The notes under the pieces were generated by a model. That model was not told the DNA's origin. It saw nothing but the letters and a program-made list of their open reading frames with translations, and ran no database searches. This document shows, piece after piece, positions 16,055 to 26,800 of a stretch of DNA of 64,000 bases (position 1 is its first letter; each line of letters opens with the position of its first letter). Origin of the DNA: an uncultured Desulfobacter sp. (GTDB taxonomy: Bacteria > Desulfobacterota > Desulfobacteria > Desulfobacterales > Desulfobacteraceae); the NCBI RefSeq assembly GCF_963666145.1, contig NZ_OY762614.1:2904501-2968500 (forward strand). Reading direction: 5' to 3'. The position numbers and the translations under genes were made by a program.

Positions 16055-17098
16055 TCAAAACCCGAGTTCGTAGGACTTGAATCCGGCTGACCGCAGTGCT
16101 GTTCTTTTTTTACCGTCCTGGCGGATGATGAGGCATTCGGTGTTTTCAAGGCTGTTGATAAGTGTCAGGGCCTGCTGGGTGTCCATGACCATCAGTGCTG
16201 TGGCAAGGCCGTCGGCCCGGGTGCAGGTATCGGAGATTACCGATGCCGAGACCACGCCGTTTTCAACCGGATAACCGGTTTTCGGGCTGATAATGTGGGA
16301 GTATACGTGCCCGTTTTTTTCAAAATAGTTTCTGTAATTGCCGCTGGTGGCGATGGCCTTGTTGTCCAGGCGCACTTCTTTGTACAGACCGGCGTTCAAA
16401 AAGCCTTTTTGGGGATTTGCAATTCCCACGACCCATGCCTTGCGATGCTTGTTTTCTCCTGAGCCGACAAGTTCTCCGCCGATCTCCACAAGAAAGTTTT
16501 CAATGCCGCCTTCCTTGATCAGGCGGCCAATTTCATCCACGCCGTACCCTTTGGCGATGGAGCCTAAATCCAGTGTGATGCCGGTCTGGGTTTTTGTCAG
16601 ATCATGATCCCCGATTTTAAGCTTGTTAAATCCGATACGTTTAAGCGCCGTTTCGATCTGTTCCGTTTCAGGCGCCGTATCCCGCCGCCCTTTTGTGCCG
16701 AAACCCCACAGGTCCACCAGGGGTTTGATCGTGCCGTCCCAGGCCCCGTCGGTCAGGGTATACAGTTGCCTGCATTGGTCCAGCACCTGGTAGAAATCTT
16801 CGGAGACCTTGAAACTTTGGTCTTTGGGTGCGGCATTGAACCGGGACAGTTCACTGTCTTTCTGGTACATGGACAAACGGGCATTCACCTGTTTCAGGCG
16901 AAGATCGATTTTTTCCTGCCATAAGCTTCTGGACAGCGGTTTGGCGGAAATCATCTTGATGGAATAGCTGGTTCCCATTGTCTGGCCGGTGAATACATAC
17001 TCCTGGGTTGCCATAGATTGATCAGGTAAAAGCAGGGTTGTTCCAATAAGCAGCATGAGCGTAAAGATAAACTTTGTTATATACTTGGTTTCAGACAT
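16055..17098 (-). CDS. apbE: FAD:protein FMN transferase (ApbE)
   Basis: ApbE attaches FMN covalently to threonines of flavoproteins such as Rnf and Nqr subunits, on the periplasmic side. I start it at ATG 17098 (AGGAG ten bases upstream), giving 347 residues that begin MSETKYITKFIFTLMLLIG, a signal peptide. Diagnostic segments are TGQTMGTSYSIK (residues about 36-47), DGAWDGTIKPLVDLWGFG (about 115-132), LDLGSIAKGYGVD (about 175) and GYPVENGVVSASVISDTC (about 285-302) before ADGLATALMV. The gene is complete. No Rnf or Nqr genes lie in the window to name its client. Confidence 0.93.
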   Translation of the reverse strand: MSETKYITKFIFTLMLLIGTTLLLPDQSMATQEYVFTGQTMGTSYSIKMISAKPLSRSLWQEKIDLRLKQVNARLSMYQKDSELSRFNAAPKDQSFKVSEDFYQVLDQCRQLYTLTDGAWDGTIKPLVDLWGFGTKGRRDTAPETEQIETALKRIGFNKLKIGDHDLTKTQTGITLDLGSIAKGYGVDEIGRLIKEGGIENFLVEIGGELVGSGENKHRKAWVVGIANPQKGFLNAGLYKEVRLDNKAIATSGNYRNYFEKNGHVYSHIISPKTGYPVENGVVSASVISDTCTRADGLATALMVMDTQQALTLINSLENTECLIIRQDGKKRTALRSAGFKSYELGF

Positions 17099-17181
17099 GG
17101 ATATTTTCTCCTGGTTGAGTTGGGTTAACAGACATATGTTTTTATCATACCGGGGGGATATGTCTATTTTCGGTGTTGTTT

Positions 17182-18921
17182 CTAAAAAACCGGATTGAGT
17201 GTGGTTAAAATCCTTGAATCGTCGATGATTGATCGGACTTCTCGTTTGAACGCGGTATGCCGGTTGTATTTTTGTTTGCAAAATTCATGGAACAGATCCT
17301 GGGCTGACTGGGTCTCGCCTTTTGCCGTAAATACTTCGGCAAGGCTTCCCAGTACCATTGCCGCCCTGTCATATGCTCCTCTGTGGGTATTGGAAACAAT
17401 TTCATCCACCCGGTTTTTTCCGATTTTCTGTGCCCATTTAAAATTTTGCAGTGTATGGTATTCAGACAGATTTGCGGCTTTAAGTCCGTTTAAAATTTCG
17501 TTGTAAAAGAAAAGAGGGGTGGTTATTTCCTCTTCAATGACAAATTCGTCGGAATCAGTCTGCCAATTACCCAGACTTCTGTCCAGCACCTGCTTTATGG
17601 CGCCTGCGCCGGTCTCAAACTCTGAGGCCGCCGCTGCAACGCAGCCGAAAACCAGGCCGACATTGAGCCCGTAAGACCAGCCAAGACTCTTGGCTGTCTG
17701 TACCATCTCCACGGCAGCCTTGAGATTTCCGTTCATGAGCAGTGCTTTTATGTAGAGATTTTTTTCATTGTCACTCATTTTCGTTTTTCCGGCATAAAAA
17801 TCAAGTATCCAGGTCAGCCCGGTTTCCCGCTGATTAAGTTCGATTGCTTCTGCCATGGCCTGTGCCATATTTTCATCATTGGGTCTGGAATAGAATTTTT
17901 CAAATTTTCCTTCAAGGATACCCGCGTCGTTTCCTGCGGAGCGGGACGCCTCGACCAGCATCTGGCTGAGCGCTTCCCTTTTTTCGCCTTTCTTTACGAG
18001 CTTGATGGCCTGTCTTGCGATGGCGCACGCTTTGTCAAACTGTTTTTCCGCCATAAGCAATTTCAACCAGAACAGATAGCCGTTGGGTTGGGCACTGCCC
18101 CATGACCTAGCCAGTTTTTCCACCCCTTTGATCCCTTCCGTGTGATGCACCGTTTCCAGAAGCAGGCTTGACGGTCTGCCTTCAATCCCTTTTTCCTCCA
18201 GCAGGGATTTCCATTTCGGGTAAAACGATTCCATGTCTATCATTTTTTCCTGTCTGGCGTCCATTACATCACAAAGCATGGGATAGGCTGCATTATTTTC
18301 CATCCTGTCATATTGGTATGAAGCATCCAGGTTCATGGCGTCTGCAAAAGCAGCGATCCTTTGAGTTTCATTTGAGTTATCATATACACAGCGGGCATGC
18401 CGCGCTCGCTCCTCCCGCCAGTCAAGATCAGGATAGGGCAGATAAAAATCGGATTGATCCAGATCCGCCATAAGCCCGAACAGAGCATTGTATACAATTA
18501 GTGCCTTGCCTGTATCCCCGTTTGAAAACAGCGCGTCGGCTTTTGCAAACAACTCGGCCATTTCATCTGACTGCCCATCGCTGATAAGATCCGGTTCATC
18601 ATCATAACCTGCATCTTCCCAATCCCAGTCGTCAAGGGTCTCATACTCGCCGCTTTCAATGGCCTCAATTCGCTCTAAAATGTCCGATTTTAATTCCTGT
18701 ATGTCATTAAGCAGCGGATCTATGTCCGGCATCGCCTTGATTATGCTTTCCGCAGCCGGTGAACAGGTCTTAATTCTATCAAGAAATCCAAGCCGCCCGG
18801 ATGAGGACTCCTTCTGCGCCAGGTTGAGAATCAGTTCAACCAGTTGGTCCTTTGATAATGGCCGGCAGATATTTTCCACTGCCTCAAGGTAGGGCCTTAA
18901 GGCAATTGTGTTGTCTTTCAT
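17182..18921 (-). CDS. Large alpha-helical protein of unknown function
   Basis: This 579-residue soluble protein has no signal peptide or membrane helix. It starts with a segment PLSKDQLVELILNLAQKESS that recalls the N-termini of SWIM/DUF6880-type helical proteins, followed by an acidic stretch (about residues 90-120, DDWDWEDAGYDDEPD). The rest looks like helix-turn-helix repeats of TPR type (for example ALFSNGDTGKALIVYNALFG and AEKQFDKACAIARQAIKLV). Such proteins usually act as scaffolds. I cannot assign a pathway. It lies 83 bases upstream of apbE on the same strand and could share its transcript. Confidence 0.7.
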   Translation of the reverse strand: MKDNTIALRPYLEAVENICRPLSKDQLVELILNLAQKESSSGRLGFLDRIKTCSPAAESIIKAMPDIDPLLNDIQELKSDILERIEAIESGEYETLDDWDWEDAGYDDEPDLISDGQSDEMAELFAKADALFSNGDTGKALIVYNALFGLMADLDQSDFYLPYPDLDWREERARHARCVYDNSNETQRIAAFADAMNLDASYQYDRMENNAAYPMLCDVMDARQEKMIDMESFYPKWKSLLEEKGIEGRPSSLLLETVHHTEGIKGVEKLARSWGSAQPNGYLFWLKLLMAEKQFDKACAIARQAIKLVKKGEKREALSQMLVEASRSAGNDAGILEGKFEKFYSRPNDENMAQAMAEAIELNQRETGLTWILDFYAGKTKMSDNEKNLYIKALLMNGNLKAAVEMVQTAKSLGWSYGLNVGLVFGCVAAAASEFETGAGAIKQVLDRSLGNWQTDSDEFVIEEEITTPLFFYNEILNGLKAANLSEYHTLQNFKWAQKIGKNRVDEIVSNTHRGAYDRAAMVLGSLAEVFTAKGETQSAQDLFHEFCKQKYNRHTAFKREVRSIIDDSRILTTLNPVF

Positions 18922-19540
18922 ATTTTATCCATTATTTTTTTTTCTTTTCGCATTGACACTTTTCTGGCTCCTGCCTAAAAAATTTCGCAGTGACTTTTTA
19001 CCTAATATTTTTAATGTTAACAAGTTATCATGGAAAACCGAATTGATAATAAATGGTTGCAAAACTGAGCAGAAACCACTCAAAAGCTTGGTCAGCTCGG
19101 CATTCTCTGCCAAAAGAACAAACAAACATGGCAAGATTTGATAAAGATAATCTCTCCGCAATATTATAAGATGGTCAGACATTCAGATCGGTCGAGGACA
19201 GCATATCTTCCGTTTTTCCAAACAACGATCTGGGAATGAATATAGGGTCTTACCTTGTTGTGCTGGCTCATCACAATGTGCGCATCATATTTGATTTCTG
19301 TACGTCATCCCGTACTTTTGCGGTGCCTTGCCTCGGCAGAACGGCTTCCTTCAGAAGTACCGTCACCGGTACCTCGTTGCCATGCCACTACACCCTTCGC
19401 CGCCATCAGGCAGGGTCTAAGACTTGCCAAATGTATTTGAATTTTATACATTTGATCTACTTTTAATAAGTCCTTGTTATATTTTAAAAAGGTTCCATGA
19501 AGATTCAAGGCGCAACAAATTTAAATATGGGAAGGTCATT
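18922..19540. other. Non-coding region with a GC-rich island in AT-rich DNA
   Basis: No gene is supported. Most of it is AT-rich, but about 19290-19430 is clearly richer in G and C, with short frames on both strands that look like shadows. It resembles a decayed fragment of inserted DNA. GTACCGTCACCGGTAC (19358-19373) is a near-palindrome inside it. The promoter for the gene starting at 19541 should lie in 19440-19530. Confidence 0.4.
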
Positions 19541-20533
19541 GTGTATAACAAATTAAAAAACCAGATGTTTTGTTTATCCACCATTTTATTAATCTTCCTC
19601 TTTTCATGCACAACGATCCCCGTTCATCCGCCTGCAAGTAATCTTTCAGCCTATACCGTTAAAGATGATCAAACAATTCTTAACCGTTATGCACCTGTAT
19701 TTGTGGTAGAAAATTATGAAATGAAATATAACCGGATCGGCACGCCGAGTGCTGAGATCAATGAAGACGGGAAAGAAAAAATTTATGTTGATTCTGATAA
19801 CGCAACGATCTATGCAGAAGCCAGACATTTTAAAACGAGAAAAAACACGTATACAAATCTGATATATCGCATTCATTTTGAAAAAATACCCGGAGGATTA
19901 ATTCCTTTCCATCTGGGAAAAGGGAAAAATATCGGACTGATTGTAATTATTACGCTTAACAGTCGTGATGAGCCGATACTTTATACCTCAGTGCATACTT
20001 GTGGCTGCTATCTTGCTTTTGTTCCAACATCATATATGCCGTCGGACGTATTCCCTGACAGTTGGAAAAATGAAAGGCAGTCCGTATATTCTGAAAATCT
20101 TCCAGGTCTTCTGAAATTCTACAAACCATCTTCTGAACAAACTAAAACAATGATATTAATCCGGAGCGAAACACACCGAGTGAAAGACATGTGGCTGTCA
20201 GATTCCTGTCCTCTGAAAAAATATAATATTGTTGAAGCAGAGATTAAGCCGCTTACATCACTGGAAAAACTTGTTCTGAACAGTCATGAAACAACATCGT
20301 TTTATGAAACTTCCGGCTCTCGTAAGGGGTATGTAAAAGGAAGTTCCAAAATAAGGGAGAGACTGCTTATCAGTTGGTGGGCATTTGATTGGCGGGTGGG
20401 TGAAGATAAAAAATTTGGAAAAGATAAAAATGACGGAATTGTTTTCTACACAAGCCTTAAGCCGTGGAACAGGGATGATTCTGACATGCGAAATTTTGAT
20501 ACGTTTTTAACATTTTGGAAATGGAAATTATGA
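19541..20533 (+). CDS. Putative lipoprotein of unknown function
   Basis: The likely start is GTG 19541 (GGAAGG about nine bases upstream), giving 330 residues. Residues 9-22, FCLSTILLIFLFSC, are a signal segment with lipobox LFSC, so the protein should be lipid-anchored at Cys22 or nearby. The mature part (PVFVVENYEMKYNRIGTP...) is mostly beta-type with an odd GCYLAF segment after VHTCG. I do not recognise a family. It overlaps the next gene by four bases (ATGA), so the two are co-translated. The coding is AT-rich compared with the flanking housekeeping genes, which hints at acquisition. Confidence 0.7.
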   Translation: MYNKLKNQMFCLSTILLIFLFSCTTIPVHPPASNLSAYTVKDDQTILNRYAPVFVVENYEMKYNRIGTPSAEINEDGKEKIYVDSDNATIYAEARHFKTRKNTYTNLIYRIHFEKIPGGLIPFHLGKGKNIGLIVIITLNSRDEPILYTSVHTCGCYLAFVPTSYMPSDVFPDSWKNERQSVYSENLPGLLKFYKPSSEQTKTMILIRSETHRVKDMWLSDSCPLKKYNIVEAEIKPLTSLEKLVLNSHETTSFYETSGSRKGYVKGSSKIRERLLISWWAFDWRVGEDKKFGKDKNDGIVFYTSLKPWNRDDSDMRNFDTFLTFWKWKL

Positions 20534-20925
20534 AAATCAATGAATTGTCTACATGCTTTTGCACAAATGATGTCGATAAATGTCGTGAATTTTACACCAA
20601 ACATTTTGCCGCAAAAATTATTTTTGACTGTGGTTGGTACGTTAATTTAAGCTTTGGCGAAGAGGGCCCAACGATTCAGTTCATGCAGCCACAAGAAAAT
20701 ATGCCGACATATGGCGGGACAGGCATCATGCTGAATTTTAAAGTTGAAAATGTAGATGCTGAACATGATCGGCTGATGGATGCCGGCTTTCAAACAGCAA
20801 TGCCTTTGGAAGACCATCCCTGGGGAGATAGAGGATTTTCTGTCATTGATCCCATTGGTAATTCCGTTTATATCTATTCTGACAGAGAACCGGCAGAGGA
20901 ATTTAAGCAATATTATAAGCGCTGA
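20530..20925 (+). CDS. VOC-superfamily (glyoxalase/bleomycin-resistance fold) protein
   Basis: At 131 residues this is a single-chain VOC protein with two beta-alpha-beta-beta-beta units: STCFCTNDVDKCREFYTKHF at the start and NVDAEHDRLMDAGF in the second half, then EDHPWGDRGFSVIDPIGNSVYIY. The pattern is that of small glyoxalase-like enzymes or antibiotic-binding proteins. I do not see a clear metal-ligand set, so the activity is open. ATG 20530 is chosen because it overlaps the upstream stop as ATGA. Confidence 0.85.
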   Translation: MKINELSTCFCTNDVDKCREFYTKHFAAKIIFDCGWYVNLSFGEEGPTIQFMQPQENMPTYGGTGIMLNFKVENVDAEHDRLMDAGFQTAMPLEDHPWGDRGFSVIDPIGNSVYIYSDREPAEEFKQYYKR

Positions 20926-20989
20926 TCGTGGTCTTTTCGGGAGTGCCCGGTTCAGGATAATTTATCTTTTTATCAGAGTTTTTTTGAAC

Positions 20990-21589
20990 ATGCCAAGAGT
21001 ATTGATTGCAGCAAATATCGTGTTGCTGATTGTTTTGACGTATTTAAATTTGAGCAATCGGTATATGAACTTAAAACTGCCGGAAAACAAACGCATCGCC
21101 TTATCGACAAATCAAAGATGGATTGCCCATGAAGGACACCTGTCCGATTTAATAAGGCTGCAATGGACGGCTGAACGCGCGAAACCGGCTATCAGCTGGC
21201 TTGACGAAACCGGCAAAAATAAAACGGCTATTGTATCCCATGACCGAGCCAATAATCCGGCAAGTGCCGATCATAAACACCTGTCAATTGAGACAACTAT
21301 GAGCCCTGACGGGGAATTTAAAGATCAGCTGTTTACCCGCATGGAATTTCCATATGACAATGATGTATGTGAAATAAAGACCCATAGCAGTAATTTTACG
21401 GTGGATGGCGGATACGTTCAAATCAATGGTAAATACGGAACGTTTACTCTCGGAAAATCGCCACTGCCCCAGCAACCGGATTCAAAGGGAGATGCGGGTG
21501 AAATCAACTGGGATACGGATTATTTGTACCTCTGCGTAAAGAATAATTCATGGAAAAGAATTAAACTTGAAGCCTGGAACCCTCAATAG
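20990..21589 (+). CDS. Membrane-anchored protein of unknown function
   Basis: Starting at ATG 20990 it has 199 residues. A hydrophobic N-terminus (PRVLIAANIVLLIVLTYL) would anchor it in the inner membrane with a periplasmic body. The C-terminal DYLYLCVKNNSWKRIKLEAW resembles short beta motifs found in phage-tail and surface proteins. A longer frame from 20780 overlaps the VOC gene in another frame and is less likely. It follows the VOC gene by 64 bases and may belong to the same transcript. Family not recognised. Confidence 0.6.
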   Translation: MPRVLIAANIVLLIVLTYLNLSNRYMNLKLPENKRIALSTNQRWIAHEGHLSDLIRLQWTAERAKPAISWLDETGKNKTAIVSHDRANNPASADHKHLSIETTMSPDGEFKDQLFTRMEFPYDNDVCEIKTHSSNFTVDGGYVQINGKYGTFTLGKSPLPQQPDSKGDAGEINWDTDYLYLCVKNNSWKRIKLEAWNPQ

Positions 21590-21605
21590 CTCTTCAATGC
21601 TTTCC

Positions 21606-22730
21606 TTACTGGGGCAAGTTCACTGCTATCGTGGTGGTTCCGGTCTGCTTGGACAAAGAAAAATGAATGCTTCCGCCATGCAGTTGTGCCATAAGCTTCG
21701 CCGAATAGGTGCCGATACCGGTGCCCTGGGATTTGCCATAGGTGACAAATTTATCAAAAAATTTATGACGGATGGGCTTGGGGATCAGCCCCTGGTTTTC
21801 TATTTCTATCTTTATGTCGCCCCGGGCCGGGCCAAGGATTCGGATGGCAACGCTGCCGCCATTGGGGGACGCCTCCAGGGCATTGGAGAACAAATTATTG
21901 ATCATGATGTAAAAAAGCATCTCATCGCATGAGATGATGCAGGGCGTGTCCGCATCGGCAGGTGCTCCGTTGATGGAGATATTCAACTGGACCTGTTTTT
22001 GTGCCATGCTTTTGCCAAAGGCCGTGGAAATGCGGTCAAAAACGGGCATGATATCCACCGGGGTTACATTCACCGGACAGTTATTCTGTTCCATTTTATA
22101 CAACACCATGGTCCGGTTAAGCATATCAATCATGGTAAAACAGGCATTGATCTGCTCCTGCAGCAGCTTTTGCCGGTTGGTTTCATCCATGGCTTCAGCG
22201 TTCAGCATGATCTGTGCCGCCCCTAACACCACCTGAATCGGGGTTTTCAGATCGTGGCGATGAATCTGTTCCACCTGTTCGCGCAGCTCGATGTTCTCTT
22301 TGAGAATGCGGTTCTGGTACGACAGTTTCTTTTTGGCCAGGGCCAGCGCCAGATGCGTTTTTATCTTGGCGCGAATCACGGCAAAGTTAAAGGGTTTGGT
22401 GATATAGTCCACCGCGCCCAGCTCCAGCCCCTTGGTTTCATCCACGGCGTCGGTCAAACTGGTAACAAAGATGATCAGTACGTCCTGCAACTTGGGATCC
22501 GCCTTGATTTGCCGGCATACTTCAAAGCCGTCCATGCCCGGCATCAGGATGTCCAGCAACACAATGTCCGGCGTATCCTCCCGCATGCTCTGCAGGGCAC
22601 TGTCCCCGTCCGTTGCGACCCGGACCTGGTAGTTGCCGCCTAAACACGCCACCAGCGCGTCAATGTCCGGTTCGCTGTCTTCAACCACCATTACCGACTG
22701 TTTATCTATGGCTTTTTGTTTCGCCCCCAT
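21606..22730 (-). CDS. Receiver-domain histidine kinase
   Basis: This 374-residue protein puts a receiver domain first (residues about 12-130; VMVVEDSEPD, phospho-acceptor Asp in PDIVLLDILMPGMDG, Lys in DYITKPF). A coiled coil and a kinase core follow, with the H-box HRHDLKTPIQVVLGAAQ at about 158 and an ATP-binding domain from about 265 (NNLFSNALEASPNGG, then GTGIGTYSAKLMAQLHGG). It lacks membrane segments. It is the last gene of a three-gene operon and starts 24 bases after the HD-GYP gene. It likely receives phosphate from, or modulates output of, the big kinase upstream. Confidence 0.92.
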   Translation of the reverse strand: MGAKQKAIDKQSVMVVEDSEPDIDALVACLGGNYQVRVATDGDSALQSMREDTPDIVLLDILMPGMDGFEVCRQIKADPKLQDVLIIFVTSLTDAVDETKGLELGAVDYITKPFNFAVIRAKIKTHLALALAKKKLSYQNRILKENIELREQVEQIHRHDLKTPIQVVLGAAQIMLNAEAMDETNRQKLLQEQINACFTMIDMLNRTMVLYKMEQNNCPVNVTPVDIMPVFDRISTAFGKSMAQKQVQLNISINGAPADADTPCIISCDEMLFYIMINNLFSNALEASPNGGSVAIRILGPARGDIKIEIENQGLIPKPIRHKFFDKFVTYGKSQGTGIGTYSAKLMAQLHGGSIHFSLSKQTGTTTIAVNLPQ

Positions 22731-22754
22731 AATTTTTCCTTTAAATTTATCCCT

Positions 22755-23846
22755 CTAACACTGCAGCGTCTTAATCTCATCATCATGGTCTGCAAATTCG
22801 ATGGCAATGGCCCTGAATGTTTCGGCGTGCTGTTTAAAAACCGCTACCATTTCAGGATCAAAATGTGTTCCCCCTCCCTCAAGAATAATGGCGATGGCTT
22901 GTGAATGGGGCGTGGGAGCCTTGTACACCCGCCTGGAGACCAGGGCGTCGTATACGTCTGCAATGGCCATTAACCGCCCTTCCACAGGAATATTATCCGC
23001 TGAAAGCCCCTTTGGATAACCGGAGCCGTCCCATTTTTCATGGTGGGTCAGGGCAATGGCTGCGGCACATTTCAGATAATTGCCTGTATCCAGGCGTGTT
23101 TTGGCGGACAGCAGCACCTCGTATCCATGGGTGGTGTGGGTCTTCATCACATCGAATTCTTCTTTGGTCAGTTTCCCCGGTTTTTTGAGAATGGTATCCG
23201 GTATGGCCACTTTTCCAATGTCATGCAATGGCGCACATTTATAGATCCGGTCAATGGTCTCTTCATCCAGAATTCGCCTGAACTGGGGCAAGGTTTTAAG
23301 CTGGTCTGCCAGGGCTTTGATGTAATGCTGGGTCCGCTTGATATGCCCGCCGGTCTCCGGATCACGGAATTCAGCCAGGGTGCCGATGCACTCCATGCTG
23401 ATTTCCTGGGTCAAGAGGACTTCCCGGGTTCTTCTGGCAACCAGATTTTCCAAATGATCTTTGTGCTGTTTTAATTCCAGATGGTTTTTAACACGCGCCT
23501 TTACGAGTGCCGCCCTGAACGGTTTTGTAATGTAGTCCACCGCGCCCAGGGCAAGTCCCTTGGCCTCGTTTTCCTCTTCGGACAGGGCCGTTAAAAATAC
23601 AACTGGAATATCCCGTGTCGCGGTTTTGGATTTAAGCCGTTCACACACTTCGTAGCCGTCCATGCCGGGCATCATGATATCCATAAGAATAATATCAGGC
23701 GGTGTATCCTCAATGATTTCCAGGGCCGATTCGCCATCCATGGCCACGCTGACATGGTAATCGTCGCCAAGGGCTTCCACCAGAATATCCACATTGGTTT
23801 CAACATCATCCACAACAAGAACGCGCATCTGGGATAAGTCGGTCAT
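22755..23846 (-). CDS. Response regulator with HD-GYP cyclic-di-GMP phosphodiesterase domain
   Basis: The 363-residue product has a receiver domain (VLVVDDVETN; Asp in PDIILMDIMMPGMDG; Lys in DYITKPFRAA) and an HD-GYP domain (about 150-350). The latter shows HDIGKVAIPD, a HxxxG-type THTTHGYEV, HHEKWDGSGYPKGL (the GYP motif itself) and IADVYDALVSRR. Such proteins hydrolyse c-di-GMP to pGpG or GMP when phosphorylated. Metal-binding His and Asp and the GYP triad are all present, so it should be active. It starts three bases after the stop of the sensor kinase gene, so it is its probable partner. Confidence 0.95.
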   Translation of the reverse strand: MTDLSQMRVLVVDDVETNVDILVEALGDDYHVSVAMDGESALEIIEDTPPDIILMDIMMPGMDGYEVCERLKSKTATRDIPVVFLTALSEEENEAKGLALGAVDYITKPFRAALVKARVKNHLELKQHKDHLENLVARRTREVLLTQEISMECIGTLAEFRDPETGGHIKRTQHYIKALADQLKTLPQFRRILDEETIDRIYKCAPLHDIGKVAIPDTILKKPGKLTKEEFDVMKTHTTHGYEVLLSAKTRLDTGNYLKCAAAIALTHHEKWDGSGYPKGLSADNIPVEGRLMAIADVYDALVSRRVYKAPTPHSQAIAIILEGGGTHFDPEMVAVFKQHAETFRAIAIEFADHDDEIKTLQC

Positions 23847-23849
23847 CGT

Positions 23850-26800
23850 TTATCCTATGTTTTCCAGTTTCAACATTATAGTTTCAAGAAGTTCTGTCGC
23901 CGGTTTGAATTGATATCTGGAAATCAGACGACTTAATTCTGCTATATCAGACTCTATATGCTTTGGCCATGCCAGGTCGGTTATTTTTTTTATTCGATCT
24001 TTTGCCGGTTTTGCCTCCCGTTTTTTTACGAACGGGGCAAGATCGCCCAGCATCAGAGCCAGTTCTGTTTCAGACTTTATTTCCAGATTCCTGGGCAACG
24101 CGGCCTCTTTGGCAACGGATCGGGTGAGTTGAGCCGCCGAAGATAATGCGCTGAGCAGCGCTTGGGAAAACGTTCTCATCAGTGCGTTATATTCAGAAGA
24201 CGCCTTGTCGCGAAAAGCTGTCTCCAGATCGGCTGCCGCCGCCTGCAGCGCTGTTATGCCGATATTACCGGCCACGCCTTTGATGGAATGTGCCAATCGC
24301 CTGGCATCTTCATCCTGCCCCTGTTCAATGAGTTCATTTAAATCCCGGTCCGCATGGGCATAGTTTTGTTTGAATTTTTCCAGAAGCGCCAGGTAGAGCG
24401 TCTCATTTTTATCCAGACGTGAGAGGGCCTGGTGTACGGATATGCCTGGGACATCATCCAGGTCGCTCTTTTTATCCGAATTTTTTCCAAAGCTCTTTGG
24501 CAGAGGCCGGTCTCCGGGTTTGATCCACTCGGAAAGGGTCTGGAACAGCTCCTTTAAATCAATGGGTTTGCTCACATGGGCATTCATGCCTGCAGCCATG
24601 GCCTTTTCCCGGTCCCGGGGCATGGCGGATGCCGTCATGGCCACAATGGGCAGTTCCCCTGCGGTTTTGTGCCGCCGTATTTCCCGGGTGGCCTGGTACC
24701 CGTCCATCTCCGGCATTTGAAGATCCATGAGTACCAGGTCAAACTCCTGGGACAAGACCATGTCGAGCGCTTCTTTTCCATTATTTGCAATCCGGACAAA
24801 AAACCCCGCGCTTTCCAGAATTTCTCGGGCAACCTGCTGGTTGATGTCGTGGTCCTCCACGAGAAGAATGCTGGCCCCTAGAATGGTTGTGGAAAGCGTT
24901 TGTATGTCACGCTTATGTTTGGGCCTCTCTTTGGGGCCAAATTCCATGGGCAGGGTGAAGGAGAAGGTACTGCCTTTGCCGGCCGTGCTTTCCAGGGAAA
25001 TCTGTCCGCCCATCATCTCCACAATCCGTTTTGAAATGGCAAGCCCCAGTCCTGTTCCGCCGTATTTTCGGGTTGTGGAGGAATCTGCCTGGCTGAACAC
25101 CTTGAACAGTTTCTTCTGCTGTTCCGGTGTCATGCCGATGCCGCTGTCCGTTACGCTGAATTTTAAAATTCCCCGATCTTTCTGCCTCTCAAGCAGATCC
25201 ACCGACACGATGATCTGACCTTTTTCGGTGAATTTAACGGCGTTATTGCCAAGGTTGACCAGTACCTGGTTGAGTCTTAGGGGATCGCCTTTCAAGTTGT
25301 TCGGAATTTGGGGATCCACATTGAACTGCACTTCAAGATCCTTTTTGGCCAAAGCTTTGACGGTGATCAGATCGGCAAGTTTTTCGATGGTTTCATCCAG
25401 ACTGAAATCCACAATTTCCATGTCCATTTTGCCGGCCTCAATTTTGGAAAAATCCAGAATGTCGTTGATCAGGTTCAGCAGCGATTTGGCCGAGGTATCA
25501 ATCTTGGCGGCATAATCTGTCTGTTGTGTGTCCAGCCGGGTCTGCATGAGCAGGTGGGTCATGCCGATGATTGCGTTCATTGGAGTCCGGATTTCGTGGC
25601 TCATGTTTGCCAGAAACTGGCCTTTTGCCCTGTCGGCTGCCAGGGCTTTTTGTTTTTCTTCTTTGGCCACGGCCATGGCCATGGCCAAATTTTCATGGCT
25701 TTGTCTCAAAGAGGCTTCCGCCTTTTTAAGTTTATTGTTGGAAAAAAGAATGATGCCCAGAATGGTGGATGAGACAAGGGTCATCCCTATTATCCATTTC
25801 CACAGAATGGCCCAGTTGGTTTTATGCTCAAACTGCATACGGACCCAGTCATCCCGGATTTTGTTTTTTTCAGATTCGGTCATATTTTCAATGACTTTGT
25901 CAAGGATGGAAACCAGTTGGGGCCAATCCTTTCGTACCCCCATGCTGAGTTTAAATTTGTATGGGGTTACCGCCGAAATCTTGATGTTGGTCAGCCCGGT
26001 TTGCCTGGTGCAATAGGTGATGGAGGCAAGATTCCCCACAAACACATCCGCCCTGTTCTGGCTGATTTGTTTGAGGCCATCGCTGACTGATTTGACGAGC
26101 GATAGTTTAAGTTCTGGAAAATCCTTTTGGAGGATTTCCTGGGATACATAGCCCTGCACCACGGCAATGGTTTTTCCGTCCAGATCGTCAAGGCCGCTGA
26201 TAAAAGGAAAGTCTGTTCCGGCGGCAATGACCATAGGAAAAAAGAGATACGGATTGGTAAAATTAAGAAATTGTGCCCGTTTTGGGCTAGGGACAATGCA
26301 GGGAAACAGGTCAACTTCTTTTTGTTGCCCAAGGTCCAATGCCTGGGGCCAGGTCAGGCCGGTCCGGGGTCGCATGGAGATGTTGAGTCTGGCTTCAATT
26401 TTTTGAATATATTCGGCGGCCAGGCCTGAATAGCCGTGATCCTTGTCGTAGAATTCAAAGGGCGGCCAGGCCGGATCAATCCCCAGCCTTACGGTCTGAT
26501 GGGCCTTGAGCCATTCCTTTTCCCCGCGGGACAGCAGCAGGGCTTTGGGGGCCGTATCCCTGAGGTTTGCCATCCAGTGCCGGTTGATCAGCCGGTGGGA
26601 TTCCTGGGAGATGTTTTCAATGGCTTTGTTAACGGCAGAAAGCAGAAGCGGCCAGTCCTTGCGGATGCCAAGTCGGAGCCTGGATTCCGGCCAGGGTGCC
26701 GGGGCTGCGATTTTGAGCGTATCAATCCCCTTTGCATTTAACAGATATTTAATTACCATCAGATTTCCCACATAGGCATAGGCCGTCCCGTTGGCCACAC

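Noticed and set aside
19236..19466. Short overlapping frames in the GC-rich scrap
   Set aside because: Three frames on both strands are open at once, a sign of composition. None has a start signal or recognisable domain.
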